A stretch of 34,830 bases of DNA from Welwitschia mirabilis (taxonomy: Eukaryota; Gnetophyta; Gnetopsida; Welwitschiales), in assembly GCA_051453625.1 (NCBI GenBank), contig JBOZIK010000001.1, positions 201,374,780 to 201,409,609 of the forward strand. Direction: 5' to 3'. Position numbers and translations under genes: made by a program. Positions 10,530-20,930 of the stretch are shown in pieces. Every line of letters begins with the position of its first letter. Position 1 is the stretch's first letter. The notes beneath the pieces were generated by a model. It saw only the letters and a list, made by a program, of their open reading frames with translations, searched no databases and was not told the origin of the DNA.

Positions 10530-11730
10530 AACCATTGCTTATTAAACTTCTAAATCTCTCTAATCTCTAAGTCTAAAATTTTAACTAAGCCATTAAGATG
10601 CATTTTCTCTACAAAGTACGAACCTAACTATTTAGAAGTCAACTTGTTATTCAAAAGATGAACTCTAGTGTTATATAATAAGACAAGTTAACTAGATTCA
10701 AAATTTTTATAAAAAATCTTTTTATCATGTTTGAACTTTGCTTGGGCTTTATGGATTAATTGATGATGTATGCCATAAGTTTTTTTTTCATTAACATGGT
10801 CTAATTGGGCTAATCTATATTTAAGGTTTTCATCAAAATCCACAAGATTAAGTTGATAAGATGCACGATAAGAATTATAATACGCATCAGTAGGTAATAC
10901 ACAAACTTTATTGTATATAAGTTCATAAGGTGAAAAATCAATATAAGTACACCAAGTAGTATGGTAAGTCCAACGTACATCATTAAGTTTAGAAGTTCAA
11001 GACTTTTTATTAATAGAGATAAGTTTTGGTAACATTTTATTTGTTTCTTTATTAGCATTTTTAGTCTATCCATTAGTTTGAGGATGATAAGCATAAGCTA
11101 CTCTATGTTCTATACTAATGGACAAAGAAGTTTCTTTAAAATATAATTAATGAAATGAGTACCCTGATCACTAATGATAACTCTAGAAAAACCAAATATC
11201 TAAAAGATATGAGTTCTAAGAAAATGACAAATAGTTTAGGCCTCATTTAAAAGAGTAGGTATAGATTTAACCCATTTAATCACGTAATCCACAGCCACTA
11301 AAATGTAATGCTTGTCAAAAGAAGGTGGATGAACAGCACCTATGAAATCAATACCACAATAAGAAAAAAGACTCACACTCAAGAATAGGTCTAAGACATA
11401 TTTCATATGAATGAACAAGGCTATCATAACACTGACAAGGGTCACATATTCTAGCAAAATAAAAAGAATCACAAAACAGAGAAGGCCAATAAAAACTAGA
11501 ATGGAGGATTTTCATCGTAGTTTTATATCCACTAAAGTGCCCTCCACAGACACTACCATGACAAAGATGAACAATGTGTGGTATCTCCTAATCAGACATA
11601 CATTTTTTCATGATTTGGTCTTTACATCTATAATACAAATGTGGCTCTATCCACTCACAGTCATCTATTCTATGGAAAAAAGATTTGTGTTAATTGTAGA
11701 TCTAATGTTATGATGTTTTCAAGGTTAATA
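10530..11730 (-). pseudogene. E1 integrase
   Basis: Integrase inserts the cDNA copy into the host genome. The minus-strand reading, with frame changes, shows the N-terminal HHCC zinc domain (HLCHGSVCGGHF, later ICDPCQC) followed by FYWPSLF. The catalytic core begins with GIDFIGAV and ILVAVDYVIKWV (first Asp present), then ISDQGTHF (second Asp present) and a region ending in a decayed YHPQTNG-like motif with ANKETNK (candidate Glu). Next come WTYHTTW and SPYELIYNKVCVLPTDAYY. The C-terminal part shows LVLLYNTRVHLLNNKLTSK, the LLYNSRLxLFPGKLxSRW-type box of non-chromovirus elements. No chromodomain follows. A frameshift at about 11370 and TAA/TAG stops break it. The open frames at 10810-11094 and 11411-11713 are wrong-frame shadows. 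Confidence 0.88.
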
Positions 11731-11769
11731 AATAATTAACAATGTTTGCATACGAAGGAGGAGGATGAG

Positions 11770-12225
11770 AAGAAGAAACAGTGAAAAGTTGCTTATCAGG
11801 AAAGGAATCATCAATGATAGAATCATCTAGAGGAGAAGGAAGTTGAGATAAGTAATTGGCAACATAGTTATGATTCCCTGCTTTATCTATGATGGTCAAG
11901 TTAAAATCTTGCATAAGAAGAATCCATCTAATCAAACATGCACTAGGATCTTTCTTAGTTATGAAGTAACAAATGGTAGCATAATTGGTGTAAATATTAG
12001 TATAAAAGCATAAAAGATAATGTCTAAGAAAATAAAGGTAAAAGATAATGGATAGCATATCTTTCTCTATGGTAATATAGTTTATTTGAGCTTTAGACAA
12101 AGATTTGCTATGGTAAGATATAACTTTAAAATCATTCTTATATTTCTAACAAAGAATCTTACCCACAGCAAAATTACTTGCATCGTATATAAGCTCAAAA
12201 GCTAATTCCCAATTGGGTCTCGTTA
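11770..12225 (-). pseudogene. E1 RNase H
   Basis: RNase H removes the RNA template during reverse transcription. The minus-strand frame reads FELIYDASNFAVGKILC (first catalytic Asp in DAS), then a single stop, then SKAQINYITIEKDMLS (catalytic Glu in the EK-D/E-L box). It continues with YTNYATICYF, where the family has YTDHA, so the third catalytic Asp is Asn. The tail LIRWILLMQDFNL and ANYLSQLPS, then FPDKQLF, is diagnostic of plant Ty3/gypsy RNase H leading into integrase. 11708-12100 is fully open. Confidence 0.9.
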
Positions 12226-12229
12226 CTAT

Positions 12230-13090
12230 AGGAGCATAAGACATTTTATGTTTAAGCCTATCGAAAGCAAGTTAACAAGATTCATTCCATTTAAATTTGG
12301 CTTCTTTATCTAGTAACAAGTGAAGGGGTTTATAGATATTAGCATAATCATAAATGAACCGACAGTAAAAGCCATAATGACTAAGAAAAGATTGGATCTA
12401 TTTAACATTTATAGGGCAACTTAGGTTTTGAATAATACCAACTTTAGAAGTATCCATCCTAATCCCTCTTTTGAGATATAGTGACCTAAAATAATTCCAC
12501 TTTCTATAAGAAAAATACTCTTTTCCCAACTCAAGTGTAGGCCACTAAAAATGCAATGGTCTAGGACTTTCTCTAAACGATCTAAGATTTGTTCAAATGT
12601 TTTAGCATAAATAGAGAAGTTATTTATAAAAATATCAATGGAATCTAAATAATATCAGAAAATATACCCATCCTAGCATGCTAAAAAGTATTAAGAGCAT
12701 TACAAAGTCTAAAACGCATGTGTCTAAAAGAAAGAGTACTGAAAGGAAAAGTAAAAATGGTTTGGCTTGGTTCTTGCTAGTAATTCAAACTTAATTATAA
12801 CTACTATAATTGTCAAATAAATAGTAAAAAGCATGTCCCTAAATCCTATCAAGAATCTGATTAAGAAAGGGTAAAGAATAGTGGTCTTTTTAGTTACTTT
12901 GTTAAGTTTTCTAATGTCTATACACATTCTCATTTTCCATTCTTTTTAAGAACTACCATCAAGGGACTAAACCACTCACTATAAACAATAGAATAAATGA
13001 TTATAGGATCCATTAATTTTATGATTTCATCTTTTACAATTTTTTTAAGGGCTGGATTAAGTCTACATTGGGGTTACCTCATAAATTTAG
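12230..13090 (-). pseudogene. E1 reverse transcriptase, catalytic Asp pair lost
   Basis: In order on the minus strand: a LNPALKKIVKDEIIKLMD start typical of plant Ty3/gypsy RT, then SEWFSPLMVVLKKNGK, RMCIDIRKLNK, a frame change, KDHYSLPFLNQILDRI, HAFYYLFDNYSSYN (first catalytic Asp kept), FTFPFSTLSFRHMRFRLCNA and, after another frame change near 12645, DIFINNFSIYAKTFEQI. The family motif at the last site is F-x-DD-F. Here it is FINNF (12616-12630), both Asp changed to Asn by G-to-A. ESGIILGHYIS completes the palm/thumb. Several Gln-to-stop changes are present. The enzyme is inactive. Confidence 0.92.
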
Positions 13091-13679
13091 CATTTTCTTT
13101 AAGGTATATTTTATGTTAAACTATGAAAGTGGGTATGGCTATCAAATCGTTATGGGACTAAGCAAATAAATTTACCTTAGATTATAGAAGAGAGATAAGA
13201 CTAAATTCTTATTAGGGATAAGATTTTTCTTGATAATTAAGGGTTTGTTTAGGTTACTCTTTAGGAAAATGTATTTTCATGCACTATCTAAAGGTTTTAA
13301 GTTTAGGTTTAAGCTCAAATTTTTAGTTTCTAAAAATTTTTCAAGATAATAAACTGTCATCTCATACTATCGTCTAGACATTAGTAGTGGACGACTACCC
13401 TCAAAATAAGAAATCTTAGGTCTAATAAATTTTCAGACTTTTGCACAATTGACAAACTCAAACTCTCTACTTTTTAGATTAGAAAACTCAGTTTCCAAAT
13501 GGTCAAAATCAAGTTGATTGTCAAAAACATACAAGTATCTACTTCTAGTTTATCATCAAACAAGGTTGGTTCATGAATCATAGATCATCTTTCCTCAAGT
13601 GGATAGTGTTATAAAAATAGATTTGGCCTAATTTCTTACTCTACATTCAAATCATTTCCTAAATCTTTTTTGGCCACAT

Positions 13680-14060
13680 TAAAAACTCTTATTGAAAATT
13701 TTTTATTCCAAAATAACACTTCATCAATCTAGTTCTTGTATCTATGATATAGTGGGTTGTTGCATAGAAAGCTCTACCTAGAAGTAAAATATATCCACTG
13801 TGGTGCTCAACTTCTAAAACTATAACATCAATTGGATAGAAAGCTTCTTCTATCTGAATTATAAAGTCCTTAATCATACCTAATTGTTTCTTCACAAAAG
13901 TATCATCTAACTCTAAGATAATCCATGTAGGTTCTACTCTTTTTTCCAAATTAAGTTTTTAACAAATGTGTAAGGGCATGATGTTAACACTACCTCTAAT
14001 ATCTATCAATCCTTTTTTATCCTATGATTTCCTTCTAAAGTCACACTCATAGTTGCCACC
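13680..14060 (-). pseudogene. E1 aspartic protease
   Basis: The retropepsin cleaves the gag-pol polyprotein. The minus-strand frame shows GLIDIRGSVNIMPLHIC (about 13966-14016), matching the plant-element active-site box D-L-G-A-S-x-N-x-M-P with Asp retained but LGA changed to IRG. It continues, after one TAA, through ILELDDTFVKK and a flap-like region to ILLLGRAFYATTHYIID, the I-LGRPFLAT-x-x-x-ID box that ends this protease family. 13689-13949 is open throughout. The position between gag and RT is as expected. Confidence 0.88.
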
Positions 14061-14465
14061 CCAAAATATTTAACTTTGAACATTTTTGGTAAACCAAATT
14101 GCTAATGAATTGAGCTTGGAAGACTTTACTAGGGATTGTTTGTTTTTATTTTCTTCTTATCAAGTTTTTCCATAGATTAGAATATTTTGCGTTTTCTTAC
14201 AAAAGTTTCTAAAATGACAAGTTGATACTTAAATTTTGCATTAAAGGTTTTAAATAATCATCAAAAACAGGGTTTGTATTAAGCCTCTCAAGCATGGAAT
14301 AGTAGGTTTCTTTTGTGAAGAGTTTTTCTTTTTGTTGCTTAATGAAGAAGGGAAAGAATGGTTTTCTAAGATTTCTATGTTCTCTTTCTCATTGTTTTTG
14401 TCACTTAATGATGTGGAAGCCTTATGAGTGGGAGGAGATGTGTTATTTCCACTTCTTATCATCAC
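14061..14465 (-). pseudogene. E1 gag-protease linker with RSG motif
   Basis: The minus-strand frame starting near 14465 reads MIRSGNNTSPPTHKAST, equivalent to the ITLRSGK motif that marks the gag-protease boundary in Athila/Tat-type elements. A low-complexity Asn/Ser/Lys/Glu-rich linker follows. The frame is open to 14250. Confidence 0.75.
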
Positions 14466-15860
14466 CTTATAATCATTTCTAACTTCATTTGGATTTAGTA
14501 AAGATTGGTGGCAAGAGACCCTTATGGTCTTTAGTTGGCAAGCATAGTTTATTGTAGAATGTTCATAAGGTTTTCAATATTGGTGTTTATTTTTTCAATG
14601 TTTGAGTTTGTTTTTTCTTATAATTTTCTCAACTTCTCAATGGAATTCTTAGGAGGATCACTACAGTTTTTGGAGTTGGATAAGCTTGCCAAGTTTTTTG
14701 AGTTGTTAGATTGGAAGTTTGAGTTCTTAAATCTATTCTTAAAAGGTTGGAAAGTAGGATGGTTTATTTGAAAATTTCTAGAGTTGTATTGTTCACTTAT
14801 CCTATGTTGAAAGTTGTTGTAATTTTGGACTTGTTTTTGATTTTGTTTTTAGTTATAGTTTAAATACCTCTAGTTAAAAGCACAAACTTCCTCATAGATT
14901 CTCTCTTTATAAGTTGGAATTAAAGGACATTCTTTGATAACTGTCTTCATAGAAATCACAAGTTGGAACTACAACTTCATCCTTCTCGGTTATCACCTTA
15001 GCATCAAGAATGATTTATGTGTATTTTTTAAAGGTTGAAATGAAATCCTTTATGACATTGGTTGGTTCATTTTTTATCATTCTTTCATTTTTTTGATGTT
15101 TTACCTCTTTAAGATCTTTAATGATTTGGCCTACGATTCAGTTATCTCTAACTAAGGTTTTAGGTCATTTTAACTTACTTCTACCAAATCTTTTAATTCT
15201 TTTTAAGCATTATCTAAAGTTTGGTTTAACAAGTTGCCTCCACATAAAAAATCTATGAGTTGCTTTATGTAACTATTTAATCCATGATAAAAGTAGTCAA
15301 TAAATTCTACTTATAAAAAGGCATCTATAGGGTTTGAATGTAAAGTAACAAAGAATATTTCATAGGTGGTAGCATAATCTTCATTAAGCATTTGTTGGAA
15401 GTTAGTGACTTCTTTATTATGTTTTTAGATAGTAGTTTCACTCATAAATCTCTTAGTAAAGGTTTATTGAGCTTGACTCTGAGATTTTAAACTTTTATAA
15501 GGAATCATTCTCCACCATAGTTTTACTTTATCTCTTAAAGTAACGGGGAAGATAACTATGTAGGTTCTATCACTTATACATTTTTTACTATTTCCAAAAG
15601 TAAGGACTAACTATTCTATGGTGGTAATGCATTACAAGGCATCTTCATCAGGTTCACCACGAAAGGTAGGATGTGCATTTAAGTTATAAAGTTCAACATC
15701 ATCACTGGGAGGTAAGTCAAAAGGAGTTTGAATTTCACATTTCTTATTTTCTATGAGATCTTTAAGAGTGACATGGCATTGGTACAAGTAGGAGTGGTTG
15801 TTAATGACAAGGGTGGATTTGGTGAGATAGGTTATTTTTACTTTTAGAATAAAATAGACA
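14466..15860 (-). pseudogene. E1 gag
   Basis: Gag forms the virus-like particle. On the minus strand, from about 15790, I read DLIENKKCEIQTPFDLPPSD, then HPTFRGEPDEDAL. The retrotransposon-gag core includes LRDKVKLWWRMIPYKSLK (family: LRDKAKxWLxSLPxxSI), EVTNFQQMLNEDYATTYE and FIDYFYHGLNSYIKQLIDFL. A decayed Cys-containing segment (TCDFYEDSYQRM) may be the zinc knuckle. A long Asn/Gln/Phe-rich stretch follows (about 14560-14880). At least six stops lie in the core, mostly TAA/TAG at Gln-like sites, but the frame stays in register for over 100 codons. Confidence 0.83.
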
Positions 15861-16495
15861 TGGGAGTAAAATTAGACTCTATAGAATTGAAAGTAGAAAT
15901 TGTAGGAAATTCTAAATCTTACATACATTTACTATCTTTATCTGTTTTAGTTTCTAGTTTTATTAAATCTTCTCGGATATTTTTAACAATACATAGTTTC
16001 TCTCTCTAGTATTTTTATTTCTTATTAGATTTTACTATATATGCTTAGTATTAGATGCACATAGTTTTGTCCCTGCAGTCATTAGATGATATCCTCGACG
16101 ATGAAAACACAAAAACCACGAAAAAAGAAAAAGCAAAAAATAGAAATAAAAGATGAACACAGATAGAAAACTCGAAAAGCATATTTTCATCCTCTTAATT
16201 CATCTTATCGATAGAGGGGATAATGGAAAAAACTCTAAAAATTTTTGATAGAAAACTAAAATAGAAAACTCATGGCATAGAGGCCATCGTCGCTGCATGT
16301 CATCTACACGTTGAAGTGGATGAATGACTTTTTATTATAGAATAGAAAGAAAACTTTTATTCCAAAAATAGAAAATTGACACAGTAAAAATAAAAATCCT
16401 ACACTACTAAAAATAATGATACACTACTACTATAGGCAAGCATCTAAACCAAAATACTCACTAGAGCAATGATAACTCTTAAACTCCAAGCAGCC
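15861..16495. other. E1 5' untranslated region
   Basis: In the element's orientation this lies between the primer-binding site and gag. No protein frame is convincing and the gag start codon cannot be fixed. Confidence 0.55.
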
Positions 16496-16513
16496 TTCCC
16501 TAGAAATGCACCA
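16496..16513 (-). other. E1 primer-binding site
   Basis: On the minus strand, three bases (TCT) inside the 5' LTR, the sequence reads TGGTGCATTTCTAGGGAA. A TGG start pairs with the CCA end of a tRNA. By eye it matches 11 of 18 positions of the tRNA-Asp-type site TGGCGCCGTTGCCGGGGA used by Athila-like elements. The tRNA assignment is tentative; the position is strong. Confidence 0.65.
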
Positions 16514-16516
16514 AGA

Positions 16517-17561
16517 TGTTGTAGTGCATATGTATGCAATGTTTACATCTTGAATAAAATCTTATTAATCATAAATAATAATTCATAAATACAACACATT
16601 AATATAGACAGGAGTAACCCAAATGTTATAACCAATTGAAGGCCAAAGTAGGATATAAAAGAGTTGCTTTCTACAAAGAAATACTTGCACCCTAATCTAC
16701 AAAAATAACTTATAATGCATAAAAGTAAAATATAATACACTCATGCAAAGATAATCTAGGAAAAGAAAATAATAATGCATCCAATCTAAACTAATCAAGC
16801 ACAACCTTGATAAAGGATGCCCTCATAACCTATATCAGTAGATAAACTATCATGGAATTAGAAGCAACATAAGCTATGAGGGTGAGAAATAATTACACAT
16901 TAAAATCATAAAAAGAAAATGTTTTTATATTAATCAGACGACATCCATATTATAAAATAGCTGCACCTAAATAGAGGAAACATTGTCCAATACCAACGAA
17001 ATGTCTTTCTATAACTTCAAAAATGGATCTGTAATCCTTCGATCTCCTGTCACGAGAATTTCAAGTGTAAATAAAGAAAATTAGCAGTAGAGGATAAGAT
17101 CACTATTTATTGGCTCAAATACATAACAATAAAGACAAAAAAAGTGGGTAAATCATAATGGCTGCAAGAGAAGAAATGAAAAATAAAAGCGAAAAAAGTT
17201 AGATAAATGTTTAGTACAGACATTACAATAGTATCATTTAGCTAGTTATCTAGACGATAGAGGAGATGATGCCACCTCATAATCAATTCACATCAGTTGC
17301 TAGATAGATTACAGTGAAAATTCAGTTGGCATGGTCATCTTCATAATCATCCAGAAGATTGGGAGGATGATGATCTTCATCTTCAAAAATGTAAAGTATT
17401 CAGATTTGTTAAGAATGTTGTAAATTATCATGAAGATTACGTGTTTTCATCATTTTCATCTCAGCTCTTCATTATCATGAAAATTAAGCATTTACCTATC
17501 TATTTAGGTATAAAAGCACTTAAAATACCTTATCAAATATGTGTAAGTTGGCAAAGTAACA
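16517..17561 (-). repeat. Right (5') LTR of E1
   Basis: This 1045-bp LTR starts TGTTGTAGTG and ends AGTAACA, and is collinear with 7775-8866. Most differences from its partner are C/T and G/A transitions. Confidence 0.92.
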
Positions 17562-17566
17562 ATCAT
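17562..17566. repeat. Right target-site duplication of E1 (ATCAT)
   Basis: Identical to 7770-7774 and directly adjacent to the LTR end. Confidence 0.9.
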
Positions 17567-17711
17567 GCATCACATTAATTAAGTAACTCCTTAAAGGAGG
17601 TCTTTGAGAATTTTGAAGAAGGTTCAAGAAATGAGTAATAAATCAAGAAGAAGATAAGGCTAAACTTATTTCTTTATTTTTCCCACTCAATTCTAGGCAA
17701 AGCTCAAAGAA

Positions 17712-17740
17712 GGTCTTCAAGTAATGAATGTTATTCAAAA
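17712..17740. repeat. 29-bp dispersed repeat unit, copy 2
   Basis: Matches 7606-7634 and 17922-17950 with a few transitions. Confidence 0.6.
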
Positions 17741-17921
17741 GGAGCCTTCGAGCTCCCACTTAGAGTAGAAAGAAAATAACAAAGAAAGGATAGCCTAAGC
17801 CATTTTTCAAGACATCGTCGAAGGGGGTTAGTCATCTACTAAAAGGTTCTTTGATAGATGACATATACCTTTTGATACATCATCAAAAATAGATTCTTAT
17901 CCTTCTCTAATGATTTAAAGA

Positions 17922-17950
17922 GGTCTTCAAGCAATGAAGGTTATTCAAAG
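17922..17950. repeat. 29-bp dispersed repeat unit, copy 3
   Basis: Nearly identical to copy 1 at 7606-7634, differing at one C/T position. Confidence 0.65.
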
Positions 17951-18170
17951 ATGAACTGGCAATGCTAGCTTTGGATAGAAGATTTCTATAATTGTCATCT
18001 TTAGTTAAGTTAGAAGAAACAGAGTTTGATCTAGGATTTTTTAGATTAAAAATATTTCTTCTAATGGCTAATAAATTAGTAGACTAGGTGTGTTTAAGAC
18101 TTTCTCAAATTTAAAATTATGAATAATTTTCTTTACTATTACTTTTTATGTATTTATATACTGTAATGCC

Positions 18171-18977
18171 TTGATCAATTCAATTCAATACAAATTTCAT
18201 CATCTAAATCAAGTTTTATTAATACCCCAATTAGAGATGTCCTTTAACTCCAACAACCTACCAATTTCTTCTATTAATCCTCTTCCTGTAAAGAGGGCTA
18301 AATATTGCTTGTTTATCTTAGGGTCTTCAGATATAGAAATGAAAATTACCAATGTAGGCGAGACTTCTCCCCAAATTTTAGTGCAAAGTGTTTATACTCT
18401 TGATCTTCCATCCTATAATTTAATTTCTAAAGTTCTCACTAGCTTAGATGAAATACTCTGATAGAATGGATGAAACTGGTTTAGCTATGGGAAAATTCCA
18501 CCCTATTTTAGTTCTAGAGTACATCACTTATGCACAGAATATTTGAGAATATGGGCTAATGAGCTGAGTTTTATCCTAACTGATGAATTAAATAGGTATG
18601 ATGCTTTCCTAAGGTGATTTATAGGCCAAATACAAGAGTTAAAGTAAAGGATACAGCAAACCAACAGTAACAATCTAGCTCTAAGTCTCTCTACTCTTTC
18701 TTTTGATGAGAATCATTTGAAAATATGGGGACCATGTGATAACTCAGCCAACTAAAACTTTTAGGATGTTCATACTATAGATGTTAGGATTTTGATTGAG
18801 GCCCTACACCACCTGCATTTACTTCCTCTCATAGAGACTTATAGCCAAAGGAGTTATATGAGAAAGAATAAGTATAGGGACTAGTTATTTTGAGGTCTTA
18901 TTGAATTAACTTTAGCTTCTTTCTCTTTTTTAGTTATGCTTGCTATTTATCTGACTTTACCTACAATTATAGATTAA
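18171..18977 (+). pseudogene. Antisense extra ORF of element X
   Basis: A plus-strand frame, opposite to X gag-pol, can be read for 268 codons from 18171 (TTG) or from the first ATG at 18237. It is fully open to 18461 and then carries about nine internal stops with no frameshift. The amino-acid mix is less biased than chance frames nearby. Visible parts: a helical stretch TDELNRYDAFLR then FIGQIQELK, later FDENHLKIWGPCDNSAN, EALHHLHLLPLIETYSQRSY, a basic MRKNKYRD and a hydrophobic end SFSFLVMLAIYLTLP that could be a membrane segment. Several stops fall where Trp or Gln would fit. Antisense ORFs between pol and the 3' LTR are known in some Tat-lineage elements, but I do not recognise this family. 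The minus strand at 18240-18460 is also fairly open, which lowers certainty. Confidence 0.5.
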
Positions 18978-19363
18978 ATGTACTTTTTATTTAAAACTCT
19001 TTTTATTATAAAACTTAAGGACTATTATTAGCTATGTTATGAAATAAAAATCTTGTATTAAAAAGCATTAGTTATTTTTTATTTTAGTACTTATTTTCAT
19101 TATGTGAAATTAACTATTTGAATTTCAAGCTCTTTTATTCTCATAATAATCTACTACTTTAGGATAAATAGAAGAAATATAAATTTATTTAAATTCTCTA
19201 AATGTTGAAATAAAATATTGGTATCTTATACAACATTTACATTTCTTTTGAGGTTCATTTGACTTGTTGGAGACTAACCATTCCTCAAATAATACCTGGA
19301 AAGTGATTGTTTTCTTTATAATTTTAAGCCAAAGAGTCTTTATTTTAAAAAAAACTTTTGCAA
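18978..19363. other. X spacer without recognisable feature
   Basis: AT-rich sequence between the antisense ORF and the conserved post-pol block; nothing identified. Confidence 0.5.
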
Positions 19364-19526
19364 TGATGAGAGTGCAATCACTGCCATAGGAAGAAGGACC
19401 TACAGAGTTATAAACTTAGATAATAGCCAACTAATTCCTTGATGAAGTTCTCACAGCTACCTTATTACACTACCAAAGGCCCCCTCTTGGAAATATTTTC
19501 CCTGGTGCACTTATGATAGGACATTG
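19364..19526. repeat. Conserved post-pol block shared with E1, X copy
   Basis: Aligns with 9886-10028 of E1, including ATGATGAG, CACTACCAAAGG and GGAAATATTT. It lies just downstream of the integrase in the element's orientation. Minus-strand frames are closed here. Confidence 0.55.
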
Positions 19527-19542
19527 CTATTTTTTTCCTTTA

Positions 19543-19567
19543 ATATATATATATATATATATATATA
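19543..19567. repeat. (AT)n microsatellite
   Basis: About twelve AT units, next to the conserved post-pol block. Confidence 0.95.
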
Positions 19568-19639
19568 CTTAACAATTAAAAATTCTATAATTTGAATAAC
19601 ATCCATTTTTCTTTCTTGAAAGATAAATCTTATTTTATG

Positions 19640-20930
19640 ATAATATATTTTTTTAATATTTTACTTCCCTTATCCCAATAATATAATTATGGAGTAAAAT
19701 GCATGGATAGAATTGTTTTCATTCTATAAGGTTGTCTAATTTCTTCTAAGAGTAAAACTCCTACTATATAAATTTTGATTTTATGATCATTTACTTGGTA
19801 TGTATATTTACTTTCTTCATTAAATATTTCCATTACTCCATTAGGTAAAATTTTTGTTAAAGTATATGGCCCAATCCATTTGTAAGTATACTTTTATTTA
19901 GAGGATATATATTTAGGATCAAAAACCAAAACTTTATCTCTAATTTTGAAATTAGTTTTTTAGATATTATGATTACATCACTTTTTTACTTATTCTTAGA
20001 TTAGTTCTTTTCTTATTAAAGCTTTTCTTCTATCCTCATCTAAGTTATTCACATTCTGTATCCATACTTTTTGAGCTTTATTTAGATCATGTTCTATTTG
20101 TTTAGTCAATTTATAGGATGTTAATTTAAACTCAATAGGTAAAGTTGATTTCTTACCATAAACCAATTCATAAGTTGTGATGTACTATTTTTTTAAGTTA
20201 TCCTATAGGACCATAAAGCTTTAGTATGTTTGTATGCCTAATATTCTTTTAGTGTTTACTATTTTAGCCAAGAGTTAGTTTAATTCTCTATTTATAACCT
20301 CAGCCTAACCATTAGATTGGTGATGATAGGTAGAGGAGAGTTTATGGTGGACCCCATACTTAGATAAAAAATTTTCAAAGGCTTGACTAGTGAAATGGGC
20401 TCCCTTATCTAATATAAGACTCCTACGCATACCAAACTATGAAATATATTTTTCAATAAGAAATTTACATTGGTATAAGTGGAATAGTTAGGAATAATCT
20501 TAGCTTCAGCTCATTTAGTCAAATAGTTAATACAAACTAGAATGTATTCCTTTTCATAGAATTTCAAATTTATAGACGCAATGAGATTTATTCTCTAGAC
20601 ATCAAAGGGATCTAAAGCTTAAATCCATTATTGGGATATTTTCATCACTTTTGACCATGCTCCCTTTCTTTAACACTTGCCAAATCCTATAGTGTAATTG
20701 AAAGAGTTTTTAAATAGAGAAGGCCAATAATATCATGAATTTAAGATTATTTATTTCCTCCATAATAACCTCCTTCTTCTGCATGGAAAGTTTGCAGTGG
20801 CTCCTTTTAATCAGGCTCACTAACACATCCCTAAATGATACCATACTTACAAAGTTTAAAGAGAACCTTATTTTCCCATTTATAATATTTTACCTCTCTT
20901 AACAATATTTTTTTTCTCATAATGGGTTAA
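19640..20930 (-). pseudogene. X integrase
   Basis: The minus-strand reading gives a decayed zinc region (FHAEEGGYYGGN then YYWPSLFKNSF) and the catalytic core. The first Asp site reads RINLIAS where the family has GIDF-x-G, so the Asp is Asn; YILVCINYLTK follows. The second Asp is kept in SLILDKGAHFTSQAFENFL. The box YHHQSNG is followed by AEVINRELN with the catalytic Glu kept. The C-terminal module reads KIRDKVLVFDPKYISSK, then YKWIGPYTLTKILPNGVMEI and YQVNDHKIKIYI, typical of Tat/Athila-like integrase tails, with no chromodomain. Stops are numerous (TAA, TAG and TGA) in the middle. Confidence 0.88.

Larger units (their letters stand above)
7775..17561 (-). mobile_element. E1: complete but dead Ty3/gypsy (Athila/Tat-branch) retrotransposon nested in X
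   Basis: E1 is 9.8 kb on the minus strand, with two LTRs (7775-8866 and 16517-17561), internal length about 7.65 kb, perfect TSD ATCAT, a GGGGG-containing polypurine tract beside the 3' LTR and a TGG-starting primer-binding site three bases inside the 5' LTR. Domains run gag, protease, RT, RNase H, integrase, which is the Ty3/gypsy order. The integrase C-terminal part ends without a chromodomain. Downstream of pol there is only about 1.3 kb without an ORF, unlike X. Stops, frameshifts and lost catalytic Asp residues show it is inactive. By eye the LTRs differ at very roughly one base in five, mostly transitions, so the insertion is old. Confidence 0.93.
17567..18170. other. Spacer of X right of the E1 insertion, with short repeats
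   Basis: No convincing frame. It contains two good copies of the 29-bp repeat (17712-17740 and 17922-17950) and related phrases such as GGAGGTCTTTGA. It continues the spacer seen at 7500-7774 on the other side of E1. Confidence 0.55.

Noticed and set aside
10810-11094. 94-codon Leu/Ile-rich minus-strand frame that looks like a membrane protein
   Set aside because: It is a wrong-frame shadow of the E1 integrase. The correct frame gives SPYELIYNKVCVLPTDAYY.
11411-11713. 100-codon plus-strand frame
   Set aside because: It lies opposite the well-conserved HHCC domain of the E1 integrase on the minus strand.
16543-16740. 65-codon minus-strand frame with membrane-like composition
   Set aside because: It lies within the E1 LTR; AT-rich LTR sequence gives Ile, Leu and Tyr codons by chance.
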